Shown piece after piece: positions 21,549 through 31,571 of a DNA stretch of 64,000 nucleotides (positions within the stretch are counted from its first letter, which is position 1; every line of letters starts with the position of its first letter). The notes under the pieces are model-generated. The model did no database searches, was not told the DNA's origin, and saw only the letters and a list, made by a program, of their open reading frames with translations. Position numbers and translations under genes: made by a program. Origin of the DNA: Saccharomycopsis crataegensis (Eukaryota > Ascomycota > Saccharomycetes > Ascoideales > Saccharomycopsidaceae). The stretch covers positions 496,001 to 560,000 of the forward strand of contig NW_027043829.1 of the NCBI RefSeq assembly GCF_037102585.1, read 5' to 3'.

Positions 21549-23081
21549 ATGGGTAACAACGCCTCAACTCATACTTCTTCTTATTCCGCTCGCCGTGTTC
21601 CTCCACCTTCGGAGAGCACTGACTCTTTCAACGAGAAGGAGTACCTCCAAAATGAAGACTTGGTCAACCGTCTTCAAACTCACTTGAACCTTGATGATTA
21701 TGCCAGAAACCAAGGTCCATCGACCTTCAAAGACTTGCCTAATCCAATTGTTGCGGAAAACATCAACAGCTGGGAATCTGATATCTTGTCGACTCCAAAG
21801 AACTTGTTTGCCATGAATGCCTTCACCAAGAACGAACCAAAGAAGTTGTTGACCAAGAGATCCAGTAACATCAAGGATAACGAAAACATTTTCAACTTGA
21901 AGGTGGATTTCGAAGGGAACCCAGTGACTAACCAAAAATCCTCTGGTCGTTGTTGGTTGTTTGCCAGTACCAATATCTTCCGTATTCCGGTCCAAAAGAA
22001 GTTCAACATTAGCGACTTCCAATTATCCCAACAATACTTGTTTTTCTACGATAAGTTGGAAAAATCCAACCAGTTCTTGACCAATATCATTGACACCGCC
22101 GAGGACGATTTGGACGCCAGAGTGGTTTCCACATTATTTGCCGACCCAATCAGTGACGGCGGTCAATGGACAATGGTGGTGAACTTGATTGAAAAATACG
22201 GGATTGTTCCAAATACCGTTTTCCCAGATGCTTACTCTGCTACCAGCAGTGGTACTTTGAACCTTGTGTTGGTGAACAAATTGAAGCAAGATGCTTTGGT
22301 GTTGAGAAAGTTAGTCACCAATAAAAGAACTTCAAAAGAAGAGATTTTGGAATTGAAGGAAAAATACCTCAAAGAGGTTTACAAAGTTTTGACTTTGACT
22401 TTGGGAGTGCCACCAAAGGCCGATGAATCCTTCAGTTGGGAATTCGTTGATAAATTCGACAATTTCCACAGGATTGATGTTACTCCAGTGGAGTTCTTCA
22501 AGAAGTTTGTTGGCTGGGATTTGAAAAACTATGTTTCATTGATCCATGACCCAAGAAACGAATATTACAAGCTTTATTCTGTCGACAAGTTGAACAACGT
22601 TGTTGGTGGCGAACCAGTATTATACATCAACGTGCCACTTGATGACATGAAGGAGGCAGTTATCAAGAACTTGAAGAACAACCAAGCAGTGTTCTTTGGT
22701 TCTGATGTTGGCAAATTCTTTTCTGGTGAAGAAGGTATTTTGGACTTAGATAACCATGATTACGAGCTTGGTTTTGACATCCAATTGAAATTATCCAAGG
22801 CTGAAAGATTGAGAACTCACACTTCCCAAATGACCCATGCTATGGTAATCACCGGTGTTCATATGCAAGATGGTAAACCAGTTAGATGGAGAGTCGAGAA
22901 CTCTTGGGGTAAAGATTCTGGTAAAGATGGGTACTTGGTAATGACCGACTCTTGGTTCGATGAATATGTTTACCAAGCCGTTACTGACTTGAGCCATGTT
23001 GACAAGAAGATTGAAACCATTTACAAGGGAGAAATTTTCAAGACTTTTAACTTGTGGGATCCTATGGGTTCTTTGGCCTAA
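21549..23081 (+). CDS. LAP3: Bleomycin hydrolase / cysteine aminopeptidase (Lap3/Gal6)
   Basis: Papain-family (C1B) homohexameric aminopeptidase that hydrolyses bleomycin and homocysteine thiolactone. Catalytic residues are in place: Cys135 in SSGRCWLFAS, His430 in MTHAMVITG, Asn451 in RVENSWGKDSG. The C-terminal WDPMGSLA arm enters the active site in this family and sets aminopeptidase specificity. I chose ATG 21549, giving 510 residues; a longer frame from 21390 adds 53 unlikely residues. The chosen N terminus, MGNNAS, fits an N-myristoylation signal (Gly2, small residue at 6). Unlike S. cerevisiae Lap3, which ends ..ALAK and trims its last Lys, this protein already ends in Ala. No mitochondrial presequence is seen. 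Confidence 0.93.
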   Translation: MGNNASTHTSSYSARRVPPPSESTDSFNEKEYLQNEDLVNRLQTHLNLDDYARNQGPSTFKDLPNPIVAENINSWESDILSTPKNLFAMNAFTKNEPKKLLTKRSSNIKDNENIFNLKVDFEGNPVTNQKSSGRCWLFASTNIFRIPVQKKFNISDFQLSQQYLFFYDKLEKSNQFLTNIIDTAEDDLDARVVSTLFADPISDGGQWTMVVNLIEKYGIVPNTVFPDAYSATSSGTLNLVLVNKLKQDALVLRKLVTNKRTSKEEILELKEKYLKEVYKVLTLTLGVPPKADESFSWEFVDKFDNFHRIDVTPVEFFKKFVGWDLKNYVSLIHDPRNEYYKLYSVDKLNNVVGGEPVLYINVPLDDMKEAVIKNLKNNQAVFFGSDVGKFFSGEEGILDLDNHDYELGFDIQLKLSKAERLRTHTSQMTHAMVITGVHMQDGKPVRWRVENSWGKDSGKDGYLVMTDSWFDEYVYQAVTDLSHVDKKIETIYKGEIFKTFNLWDPMGSLA

Positions 23082-24067
23082 TCTCTAGATTCATTAGAGA
23101 ATACTTTTTTTTTTACAATAAAATTTGATTCCTGTTTTTTGTTTTTCTACCAGTTCTACTGCTTGGGGTTTGCTTTTTTTTTTTTTTTTCTTTTATTATG
23201 ATCATGAACAAATCTTTTTTTTTTTCCTTTTATTAGTCGGTTTTTTTATACATTTAGTTTTTATTTTCTACAGAATTAGCTCACTATTGGTGAGGATAAA
23301 ATGGAAAGAATGATGTTCTTTTTTCTTTTTCTTGTCTGACGCTTGTTTAATGTTTAAGCCTTCTCGCAGATCTGTAAAATACCATGATTGAGCCTGGTGA
23401 GAGAATAAGGAAATAAGGGAGTATTGTTTCGTGGTTTCCAGACAATGAAGGATTCAGCGCCACAGGAAATCTGGCCAATCACTGAACTTCGGCACTGAAC
23501 TCTAAAGTCTTCGTGTCTCAGCTGTGTTTTGAGACTATATGATATAAGTATCAATGCTACTTTTCCAGTAGATAATAGCATTCGTATATACTATTGTCTG
23601 CAATGCCCATGAATAAATATCCCTTCATCCTGAAAACAGTCGGTTGGAATGTGTGGATACTTCACTTAATGAACCGCTAATTAAGATTTCGCCCGTTTTT
23701 TCCTTTTTTTTGAGTTTTTCTTTTCTGTGTGTCAGTCCCGGTATGTGCAGTACCTTGCAGTGCAATCACTTCTCCACTGTTTCCTGATCCCTTGGACAGT
23801 AATAGTATATAAACCACAAACTTTTCTCCAATTTCTTCCAGCTTTTCATTTCATTTCTGTTTCCGATCTGTAGACACAATCAATCCAACTTTCGTCACTC
23901 CTTGACCAGCAAATACTACATTAACTAACTTATAGTCATTCCTTACAAACTTTAGTTACCAACCCTTTCTTACTATACCCCTACCACTTTTGTACCATAC
24001 TATACCACCTATATTTTATCTGTTCCACTTGAAAACTGAATCGAAATTAAAAAAAAAAAATTGAAAA
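23082..24067. other. Intergenic: long upstream region of the PRY-type gene
   Basis: Almost 1 kb. T-rich after LAP3, a more balanced middle (about 23340-23700) without a convincing gene, then a TATATAAA at 23806-23813, about 255 bp before the next ATG, followed by a C/T/A-rich leader. A 75-codon minus-strand frame at 23354-23581 has no recognisable features. The long TATA-containing promoter suits a regulated cell-surface gene. Confidence 0.5.
23806..23813 (+). promoter_or_regulatory. TATA box of the PRY-type gene
   Basis: TATATAAA about 255 bp upstream of the start codon, a plausible distance for a yeast promoter with a long pyrimidine/adenine-rich leader. Confidence 0.5.
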
Positions 24068-25189
24068 ATGAAGTTCTCTATTATTTTATCCATCTTGGCC
24101 TCCACTTCCATGGGCTCTGTCTTGCATCATCGTCATGTCAAACGTAATGATATCGTCAATGGTGCAGTTGTCCAAGTCGTTTACGACGAGGAGGTCACCT
24201 ATTACATCAAGAAGGGACCTCAAACCACTGCCACTGAAGCCGTCGGTACCCACTCTTCTTTCTTCACCACTACTTATGGTAGTGCTTCTTCGTTCACCAC
24301 TTCTACTTCTACCACCACTGATGCTACCTCAATTCTTGAACCTTCTAGCACTGTGGAATTGTCTTCTAGTACTTTTACTTCCTCTTCTGATGCCACTTCT
24401 TCTTCTTCTTCTACTATTTCCTCTTCTGCTACTATTTCCTCTTCTGATGCCACCTCTTCTTCTTCTTCTTCTTCTTCTGATGCCACCACTTTTTCTACTG
24501 CTACTTCTGTTTCTTCCTCCTTCTCCACTGAGATCACATCTGCCTCTACCGTTGAGCCAACCAGCTTCTCTTCTAGCTATGTTTCAACTTCTTCATCTGC
24601 AGAAACCACTACCACCACCAGCGCTTCCTCTTCTTCCTCTTCCTCTTCTTCCTCTACTGTTTCAACTACATCTACTGAATCCACCACCAGCTCATCTTCG
24701 TCTGCCACCAGCTCCGTCACCGTCGATACCACTTCCAACGATTACGGGTCATCTTTCAACAAGGACATTCTTTATGAACACAACGCCAAGCGTGCCTTGC
24801 ATGGTGTCCCTGATCTCACTTGGAACGACACCCTCGCCACTTATGCCCAAAACTATGCTGATGAATACACCTGTCCATCCGATGGTTCTTTAGTCCATAG
24901 TGGTGGTCCATACGGTGAGAACTTGGCTTCCGGTTACGCTTCTTCCTTTGCGGTGGTTGATGCCTGGTACGCGGAAATCAAGGACTATGATTTCGCTACC
25001 GCTGGTACCGATGGTTTCAGTGAATCCACTGGTCATTTCTCCCAAGTTGTTTGGAAAGATACCACTGATTTGGGTTGCGGTTACAAGAAGTGCGGCACCT
25101 CCTTTGGCTATTATGTTATTTGCTCTTACTACACTGCAGGTAACGTCATTGGTGAAGATTGGACCGAAGAAGTTCCTGCTCTTTTATGA
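24068..25189 (+). CDS. Secreted CAP/SCP-domain protein (Pry/Rbe1/Rbt4 type)
   Basis: Pathogenesis-related-1 family; yeast Pry proteins bind and export sterols and fatty acids. 373 residues: signal peptide (MKFSIILSILASTSMGS), a dibasic Kex2-type site (HVKR|ND, about residue 26), a long Ser/Thr-rich mucin-like stalk (about residues 70-225), then a C-terminal CAP domain (about 230-373). The CAP domain shows the YEHNAKRALHGVPDLTW start, the H..GPYGENLA block, the HFSQVVWK signature and a YYVICSYY end, with cysteines placed for disulphides. It has no GPI signal, so it should be secreted or wall-retained. Which of the PRY/RBE/RBT paralogues it matches cannot be settled by eye, so no symbol is given. 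Confidence 0.9.
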   Translation: MKFSIILSILASTSMGSVLHHRHVKRNDIVNGAVVQVVYDEEVTYYIKKGPQTTATEAVGTHSSFFTTTYGSASSFTTSTSTTTDATSILEPSSTVELSSSTFTSSSDATSSSSSTISSSATISSSDATSSSSSSSSDATTFSTATSVSSSFSTEITSASTVEPTSFSSSYVSTSSSAETTTTTSASSSSSSSSSSTVSTTSTESTTSSSSSATSSVTVDTTSNDYGSSFNKDILYEHNAKRALHGVPDLTWNDTLATYAQNYADEYTCPSDGSLVHSGGPYGENLASGYASSFAVVDAWYAEIKDYDFATAGTDGFSESTGHFSQVVWKDTTDLGCGYKKCGTSFGYYVICSYYTAGNVIGEDWTEEVPALL

Positions 25190-25643
25190 TTGGTCTCCTC
25201 GAGGCTTTTTTTTCTTTCTTTTTTTTTTTTTAAGATGAGTTAATTAAAGCATATAAACATATTAAACGCATATATGAATGATTTATCTCTATCTTCAATT
25301 GGTTTTCCTCCTATTTTGTAGAAAATATGCTTATTATAGCGCGTGTGCGTGCACGCGTTGGAAAAGTAAATTTCCTCATGCATGTTGTTGTTCCGTGGCC
25401 ACCCACTCATGCAGCAGCTTCTTTAACTAAAAACAGGCATGGAAACTGGAACAGATATATTGATGGAACATCAATGAGCATAACAAAACATGGAAATAAA
25501 AAAAATAAAAAACGATGCCTAGAATGATATTTAAGAGAACTGAAAGATACAAAAAAAAAACAAGTTCAGCAAATAACAAGAAAAAATAAAAAGATAAAAG
25601 TATGGGAGTCCCCACTATCTCATGAAATAAAAAATCTTTTTTT
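25190..25643. other. Intergenic between converging genes
   Basis: 3' regions of the PRY-type gene (plus) and TRS120 (minus). Holds T-runs, a GC-rich alternating purine-pyrimidine stretch at 25339-25358, and A-rich sequence before the TRS120 stop. Short frames here are not supported. Confidence 0.5.
25339..25358. other. Perfect alternating purine-pyrimidine tract (Z-DNA-prone)
   Basis: Twenty consecutive bases alternate purine and pyrimidine, mostly GC/GT steps, inside AT-rich DNA; the 3' end contains ACGCGT. Confidence 0.7.
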
Positions 25644-28600
25644 TTATACAGCTCTAATGAACAATGGTTCTCTTTGGGTATGTTGTAAATCCACACTATT
25701 ATTGGAATCAAATATTTGTTCATCGAAAATTGCACCCCATTCGTATTCACCCTTATCCAAGATGACCACCCCCAAGTCAAAGTCTTTACTTTCACCAGGT
25801 AAGATTCCCTCTTGGCCAATATTGAGCTGAAGAACCCCATTGTACAAGATTTTCCGGTCTATTGGTCCGTGGTTGTTCAGAATTGGAACATGGCGAATGA
25901 AACCTTGCAACACATAATTGCTACGGTTAATAATCTTAGTTCTGATCGTCGCGAATTGCTCAGTCGACACTTCCCAATAAAGACCATTGTTCTTGATGTT
26001 TTGATGATCGTTCAAAATTTGCATTTCGATCCCAATTTTCTCAATTCTAAGAACACTCACCATCCGTTGCGACAATCTAATGCCTCGTAATTCAATGTCA
26101 CCTTGACGTTTACTTCCTTCTTCCACCCAGTCACCCTTGATGTGTCTAAGTAATTCCTTTCTGTACCAGAAGGCTTCACGGATGTACTTGAATTCTTCCT
26201 TGGTGTACTTATTATCTTGAACAATAAATTGCTTGTTTCTCAAACTAGGAATAGATCTTTCCAAATATTCATTGGAAAACTCAATCCGCTTAATTGGCAA
26301 AATGAATCTTTCAGTGTGTCCTGGGGCAATGGTTTCACTGATACTGTAGAAATCATCATCATCATCATCATTGGAAGCCCCCATTCCTTTATCATCAGCC
26401 TCATCTAACACAAAATCACTGGACTTTAATGTCACTTTGAATTTTTGATTCCAAGAGTTACGCAAGTCAACAACCAATAAACAATAATCACTGACTTTGT
26501 TATTGGTTTTCTTATTCAAATATGCCCAAATATTCTTTTGTTCTAATGCAAATTCTTTCATATTTTGTACAGCCTTGCTCAGTTCACTCTGAATCACATT
26601 AATTTTGTCCTCATTTAATTCCTTAACATTATTGAATAATGGAATCAAATCACAACCTGCCAATTCAATACTTGGAGAAACCGTGACACTGATAGGAATA
26701 CTAATTCTTCTGAAAAAATTAGAGAATTGTTGCGCACTCTTTTCATCTTCCGAAACATCCTTATTATTTGGATCAACGCTATGTTGATTCCCATAGTCCA
26801 AAATAATATGGGCATCACGCATACCACGTTTACCTCTTATGTCAAAGTTCAAATTCAAGTAGTCCAAAGGCTTAATGAACTTCAACTTGTTGATCTCCGA
26901 TTTTTGGATCTTCAAAGGCTTCCGCTTCAATAAATAGTATTCAATTTCATAAATTTCATTGATCGGTAAATCCTTGGATTGCAAAGCTTTGGTTAATGGT
27001 TCGATTGTGGAATCAAGGAAGCTAAATGCCAAATAATTGATTTTAATGTTTGACAAATTTTTCAATACAATCTTGAATGAGGATTTTTCACCTTCTAACA
27101 ACATAATCCATCCATTATTCAATGATAAATCAATGAGTGACAAGATCGGTTGTGGGGTGATAACCACCAAATTCAAGTTCTTGAACTCAACACGGTTAGC
27201 AATTTTCGCACTTGATTCATCGCCATTGACACCGGTGTTATTCGATAATGGTGAAAGTTTAGATTTATTCGACGGTAAATTTGCCTCAATACCAACTTTT
27301 TTGATTTTTTCCAACACTTCATATTTTTCTTTATGAATGATTTTGAATAGTTGACGCTCACAATTATTGACCTTCATTTCAGCACCAATGATTTTCAATT
27401 CACCATAATTCAATGGTCTAACAGCAATTCTCAAAGTGGTGACAGAATCAGCATTGATTGTGAATTGGTTTTGGTTGTTATTCACCAAAGTCTCTAACTC
27501 AAGTTCTTCGTTGGCTTTAATTGCAATTTCACTTAGCTCAATGTCAAATTCAAAGGGATTTTGAACCTTAACCAAAACTGTAAAAATTTCATCTTGAACA
27601 AGAACAATTCCTTCGTCATCAAAGTTGTCCTCTACCACATCCTCATATTCTTCTTCTTCATCACTATCAACGTTATCACCATCATTGCTTGTAGTGGCCG
27701 TACCATCTTCTTCGTAATCTCCTCCTTCCTCATTCTCTTCTTTGATGGAGCCAGTAAGACTGGCAATGCTTGTATCAGCGTCCACATCAATCACTTTACT
27801 CGCCCTTCTGCTTTTTGGTTTCAAACCAAGCCCAGAGGAAGACAATCTTTTTGAGCTTTTTCTTTGTAGTTTGGCCCGATTTCTTTTATTTTCTTCAAAT
27901 GGGTTATAAATCACTGCACTGCTCATGACTTTATCAACATTGGTCACGGAGGATGATTCTTTGCCCAATGGCTTCTTATCAGTTTCAATGGTAGTATTGC
28001 TTCCGGCTGGTAGCTCCTTTAATTTAATAGGCATCAAAGTTTCATCAAATTCATTCAATAAGGTGATATCTCTCACCAAGAATGGATCCCAATAATAGCA
28101 TGGTATCACTTGATTGACATTCTTGGCCTTTTGTTGAGTTTCTCCGATTAATGAAAACAATGAAATTTGCTCTTGTTTGGTCAATGCATTGATATACTTT
28201 GATAATAATATGCTAGAAAAGAAAACAATTCCTCTAAAATCAATTATTGATTTACAAATATCAATACACAAATTCAACACTGATTTATGAATTTGGAACC
28301 ATGGGGCCCTTTTGAAGTTGTTAGTAGAATTCTTTGGGGAGCTTCCAATTCCATAAATTAATAATAGATTGTTTAACAACTTATGAAGCAGTTCATTGTT
28401 GTTTCTACCGGCTGATGATCCTGAGTCAACATCGTTCAATAATTTAGTGTTCAATTCCACTTGGGTTTGTAGCTGTTGATTTTTTTCAAAAATTTCTGCT
28501 GATCTGGAGATCAATTCATCGTCTTCATCTTGATCTTCGGTATTTCTAGATTCACTGACAGCTTGGCTCTTAGTCAATTCAGGGATCAATTTCAAAAATA

Positions 28601-30098
28601 ATGTTCGGAGAATAAACGTTTTCTTTCTATAAAGTTCCAAATCATCATAGACACTCGCCAATGAACAGTATATTTTGCATTGGGAATTCAAACTCATATT
28701 CTTTAATTGAACCTTGAATAATTTATTGGAAAATGTAAAAATGTCCATTTTGGAAAAGAAAAATTCGTTAATCTTCTTTTCAGGAATAGGAGTGCCCATA
28801 ACAATATGATCAATAACATAAGAATTAAAACCATTACCAACATGTATTATTGTCATGAATTTAAGAAATCTTATGATAGTTTCACAGTAAACTATCTGGG
28901 GAACATAATCTTCATGATTGGTGAAAGTCAAAGAGTAATAAAATAGTAATTTGTTGGTCAATTGGTCAATGATTTCTGGAATTTGAAGATTCAATTTATC
29001 GATTGAAACTAACTTGGACCCGCCCAAATTAGAACTTGAACCGGTATTGGTCTGGGAATTGGCCTGACCACTAATGTTATTCATGGTGCTAGATCTTGAT
29101 AAAGAATTTCTTGGCGAAGCATCAGGAGTGTTTTTGGAAGAAGAGTTTTTTTCCTTAGAATTTATAAACTTCAACAATGATTGGGGTAATTGATATGGAA
29201 CATTAAGATGTGTCAATAAGGTCAAGCAAATACCAATGTACTCGAGACAACTTGCCAACCATAAATAATCACTTGAAGACTTCAATAATAATATAGCATC
29301 ACCAAACTCTCTGAGAGCATCACTATATCTCCCTGCTAGTAAATAAAAGTTACCTAATATTTTTATGTGTCTACCTTTATTCTTTGTATCCTTAATTTTC
29401 TCGGTACCCTTTGATCCCGATGATTTTTTCACGGCATCAGTGGTAGAGATTTCGGTATTCTCATAAGCGCTGGTGTGATCGGTGATAGTGATCTTCAAGA
29501 CATCATTAGAATTGATAGACCCAGGTGATCTTAAAGTGACGTGTTGGAAAGATTGGGCGTAAGAGTTCAACGCATTAAGGAAATTGGAAGTGATATCGCA
29601 CATTATAGGGTATTCTGAAGCATTATTGTTGGAAGATTTCTGGATGTGGAAAATATTATTTGCTTCTGGATTGATCAAATCTTTATTTTCGGAGTCAAAC
29701 ACCACAATATTGTGAACAATGGAGTATTTAAACACTTTCTTCAAATTCTTCAAGTGTAAATTCAATTTGCTTAACGTTAAGCCATCGGAATATTTGATGA
29801 AACCCACCACCACAAATATCTTTCTGAATGGTTCAAAATCTTGCAAGAATATTTCCTGATTATCGATCTGTGCTAGCTGATGATCATATAAAACACTCCC
29901 AAGAGGAAATCCTTGAGGACTGAACTTGTTGACGGTATTTGCTTCGCTTCTTGGAGTGACATCTACTAATCTGACTTGGTGCTTATCCTTAAAGTTCTCA
30001 AAACATGCCAAAAATTGATCATTTGGCATGTCGGCAAGAGGCAAGAAAAGACTCTTTACCCTTGCCGGAGATGTATAGGAATATGGATCCATCACCAT
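25644..30098 (-). CDS. TRS120: TRAPP II subunit Trs120
   Basis: Subunit specific to the TRAPP II complex, the exchange factor for Rab Ypt31/32 at the trans-Golgi. 1,484 residues against about 1,289 in S. cerevisiae. Family blocks recognised: the opening RVKSLFLPLADMPNDQF, FSPQGFPLGSVLYDHQL, FLQDFEPFRKIFVVVGFI, MCDITSNFLNALNSYAQSFQHVTLRSPG, GRHIKILGNFYLLAGRYSDAL, YWDPFLVRDI, KRAPWFQIHK, and near the C terminus a beta-rich region with RKILYNGVLQ. Inserts are a Ser/Asn stretch (about residues 325-360) and a very acidic stretch (about 770-830). Two Met codons (30098 and 30092) are possible starts. It is divergent from PUP1. Confidence 0.92.
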   Translation of the reverse strand: MVMDPYSYTSPARVKSLFLPLADMPNDQFLACFENFKDKHQVRLVDVTPRSEANTVNKFSPQGFPLGSVLYDHQLAQIDNQEIFLQDFEPFRKIFVVVGFIKYSDGLTLSKLNLHLKNLKKVFKYSIVHNIVVFDSENKDLINPEANNIFHIQKSSNNNASEYPIMCDITSNFLNALNSYAQSFQHVTLRSPGSINSNDVLKITITDHTSAYENTEISTTDAVKKSSGSKGTEKIKDTKNKGRHIKILGNFYLLAGRYSDALREFGDAILLLKSSSDYLWLASCLEYIGICLTLLTHLNVPYQLPQSLLKFINSKEKNSSSKNTPDASPRNSLSRSSTMNNISGQANSQTNTGSSSNLGGSKLVSIDKLNLQIPEIIDQLTNKLLFYYSLTFTNHEDYVPQIVYCETIIRFLKFMTIIHVGNGFNSYVIDHIVMGTPIPEKKINEFFFSKMDIFTFSNKLFKVQLKNMSLNSQCKIYCSLASVYDDLELYRKKTFILRTLFLKLIPELTKSQAVSESRNTEDQDEDDELISRSAEIFEKNQQLQTQVELNTKLLNDVDSGSSAGRNNNELLHKLLNNLLLIYGIGSSPKNSTNNFKRAPWFQIHKSVLNLCIDICKSIIDFRGIVFFSSILLSKYINALTKQEQISLFSLIGETQQKAKNVNQVIPCYYWDPFLVRDITLLNEFDETLMPIKLKELPAGSNTTIETDKKPLGKESSSVTNVDKVMSSAVIYNPFEENKRNRAKLQRKSSKRLSSSGLGLKPKSRRASKVIDVDADTSIASLTGSIKEENEEGGDYEEDGTATTSNDGDNVDSDEEEEYEDVVEDNFDDEGIVLVQDEIFTVLVKVQNPFEFDIELSEIAIKANEELELETLVNNNQNQFTINADSVTTLRIAVRPLNYGELKIIGAEMKVNNCERQLFKIIHKEKYEVLEKIKKVGIEANLPSNKSKLSPLSNNTGVNGDESSAKIANRVEFKNLNLVVITPQPILSLIDLSLNNGWIMLLEGEKSSFKIVLKNLSNIKINYLAFSFLDSTIEPLTKALQSKDLPINEIYEIEYYLLKRKPLKIQKSEINKLKFIKPLDYLNLNFDIRGKRGMRDAHIILDYGNQHSVDPNNKDVSEDEKSAQQFSNFFRRISIPISVTVSPSIELAGCDLIPLFNNVKELNEDKINVIQSELSKAVQNMKEFALEQKNIWAYLNKKTNNKVSDYCLLVVDLRNSWNQKFKVTLKSSDFVLDEADDKGMGASNDDDDDDFYSISETIAPGHTERFILPIKRIEFSNEYLERSIPSLRNKQFIVQDNKYTKEEFKYIREAFWYRKELLRHIKGDWVEEGSKRQGDIELRGIRLSQRMVSVLRIEKIGIEMQILNDHQNIKNNGLYWEVSTEQFATIRTKIINRSNYVLQGFIRHVPILNNHGPIDRKILYNGVLQLNIGQEGILPGESKDFDLGVVILDKGEYEWGAIFDEQIFDSNNSVDLQHTQREPLFIRAV

Positions 30099-30341
30099 CT
30101 CTTATTGTTGCTGTAATCGCCGAGGGGAGAATTCCTTTCTTTTGTCGTTTGAGATCAAATACAATTAATTAACAGGCTGTTCGGATCATCACTTTTTTTT
30201 TTTTTTGGTGAAAAAATGGTTGCGCAGCCCGTGCAGAAGGTTTTCCCATTGACCTTGAAAATCACCAATTTGCCGTCTTCTAACAGCAGCAGACCATGGA
30301 GGATCCCGGTGAGAATAGATTGTTATTTATCACATATAAAG
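30099..30341. promoter_or_regulatory. Divergent promoter TRS120 / PUP1 with an Rpn4/PACE-like core
   Basis: Short shared promoter with a T-run (30190-30204). TTTGCCGTC at 30269-30277, reading GACGGCAAA on the minus strand, keeps the GGCAAA core of the Rpn4 proteasome element but differs from GGTGGCAAA at two bases. The PUP1 frame is open in phase back to an ATG at 30216. Confidence 0.4.
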
Positions 30342-31290
30342 ATGGCTGGATTAAGCTTCGACAACTTCCAAAGAAATCAATACATTGCCTCCAAAGGGGT
30401 GGCCATGCCTAAGGCTACCTCCACAGGTACCACAATTGTTGGTTGCAAGTTCAACGGTGGCGTTGTGGTAAGTATCGGCTTGACAATCAGAGTGATCCTT
30501 TCAAAATGTATTTTTAGTTGAAAATTCAATGACAGTGGCTCATGGAAAGAGAAAAATGGAAATTGGTTATTCTTTTGCTTGTTTTTCTCTTTTTGATACT
30601 AACTGTTCGTTATTATAGATTGCTGCAGATACCAGAGCTACTGCTGGTCCAATTGTTGCTGACAAGAACTGTGAGAAATTGCACAAGCTTTCTCCAAAGA
30701 TATGGTGTGCTGGTGCCGGTACTGCCGCTGACACTGAGATGGTGACACAATTAATAGGCTCGAATTTGGAGCTTCATTCACTTTATACCAATCGTGAACC
30801 AAGAGTGATAGCTTCTCTCACGTTATTGAAACAACATTTATTTAAATACCAGGGCCACATTGGTGCCTATTTGATTGTTGCCGGTGTTGATCCAACTGGA
30901 GCTCACTTGTTTTCTATCCACGCCCACGGGTCAACGGATGTTGGTCCTTACCAAACTTTGGGTTCTGGTTCTTTGGCCGCCATGTCGGTTATGGAAACTC
31001 AATGGAAAGAAAATATGACCAAAGAAGAGTGTATCAAATTGTGTGCCGACGCCATTGAAGCTGGTATTTGGAACGATTTGGGTTCTGGTTCTAACGTAGA
31101 TGTTTGTGTCATGGAAGTTGGCAAAGATGCACAATTGTTGAGAAATTACATAACACCAAACATCAGAGAACAAAAGGCAAAGAGCTATAAGTTCAAGAAA
31201 GGCACTACTGCCATTTTGAGGGAAAGTATTTACAATCTTGTTGATGTGGAGGAAACTGAGATTCCCGTTCCAATGGAGGTAGACGCTTAA
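30342..31290 (+). CDS. PUP1: 20S proteasome beta2 catalytic subunit Pup1, spliced
   Basis: Trypsin-like active subunit of the 20S proteasome. Exons 30342-30467 and 30619-31290 encode 265 residues (S. cerevisiae: 261). Exon 1 gives MAGLSFDNFQRN...TSTG|TTIVG; autocleavage after Gly29 exposes catalytic Thr30, with Asp17 and Lys33 of the mature chain conserved (AADTR, CEK). The rest matches Pup1 closely (KIWCAGAGTAADTE, GSGSNVDVCVMEVGKDAQLLRNY). The start at 30342 is chosen because MAGLSFDN is the family start, although an in-frame ATG at 30216 would add 42 residues. The terminal extension that embraces beta3 is present. Confidence 0.95.
30468..30618 (+). other. Spliceosomal intron of PUP1
   Basis: GTAAGT donor, TACTAAC branch site at 30597-30603 and TATAG acceptor; 151 bp, phase 0 between the GGVV and IAADTR codons. 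Confidence 0.93.
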
Positions 31291-31571
31291 AGATGGAAGG
31301 TAAATTGTATTTTTGTTTTCTATTATTTTATCAAGTATTATTGGTTTATGTCTCTTTATTAATATAAATTTTTCAAAGGAATTAACAAAAAAAAAAAAAA
31401 AGGAATCATCTTATTGCAGGTAGCTGTGTAATTGTTGTGGGGGCTTTGTAATAATATCAGTTGCCATGAACTGGTAAGTTCACAAGCAGAGAAGTGGGCG
31501 TCGACTACAGTTTACAAATTTAAAAACAAATAAAGACTGTATAAAAATTGTATAAAATTAACCAACGTATA

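Noticed and set aside
23354-23581. 75-codon minus-strand frame in the PRY-type promoter
   Set aside because: No recognisable domain, signal or conserved motif; length is within chance.
24135-24893. Long plus-strand frame over the PRY-type gene, Leu/Pro-rich
   Set aside because: It is the shifted reading of the Ser/Thr codon repeats; the in-phase protein has a signal peptide and a CAP domain.
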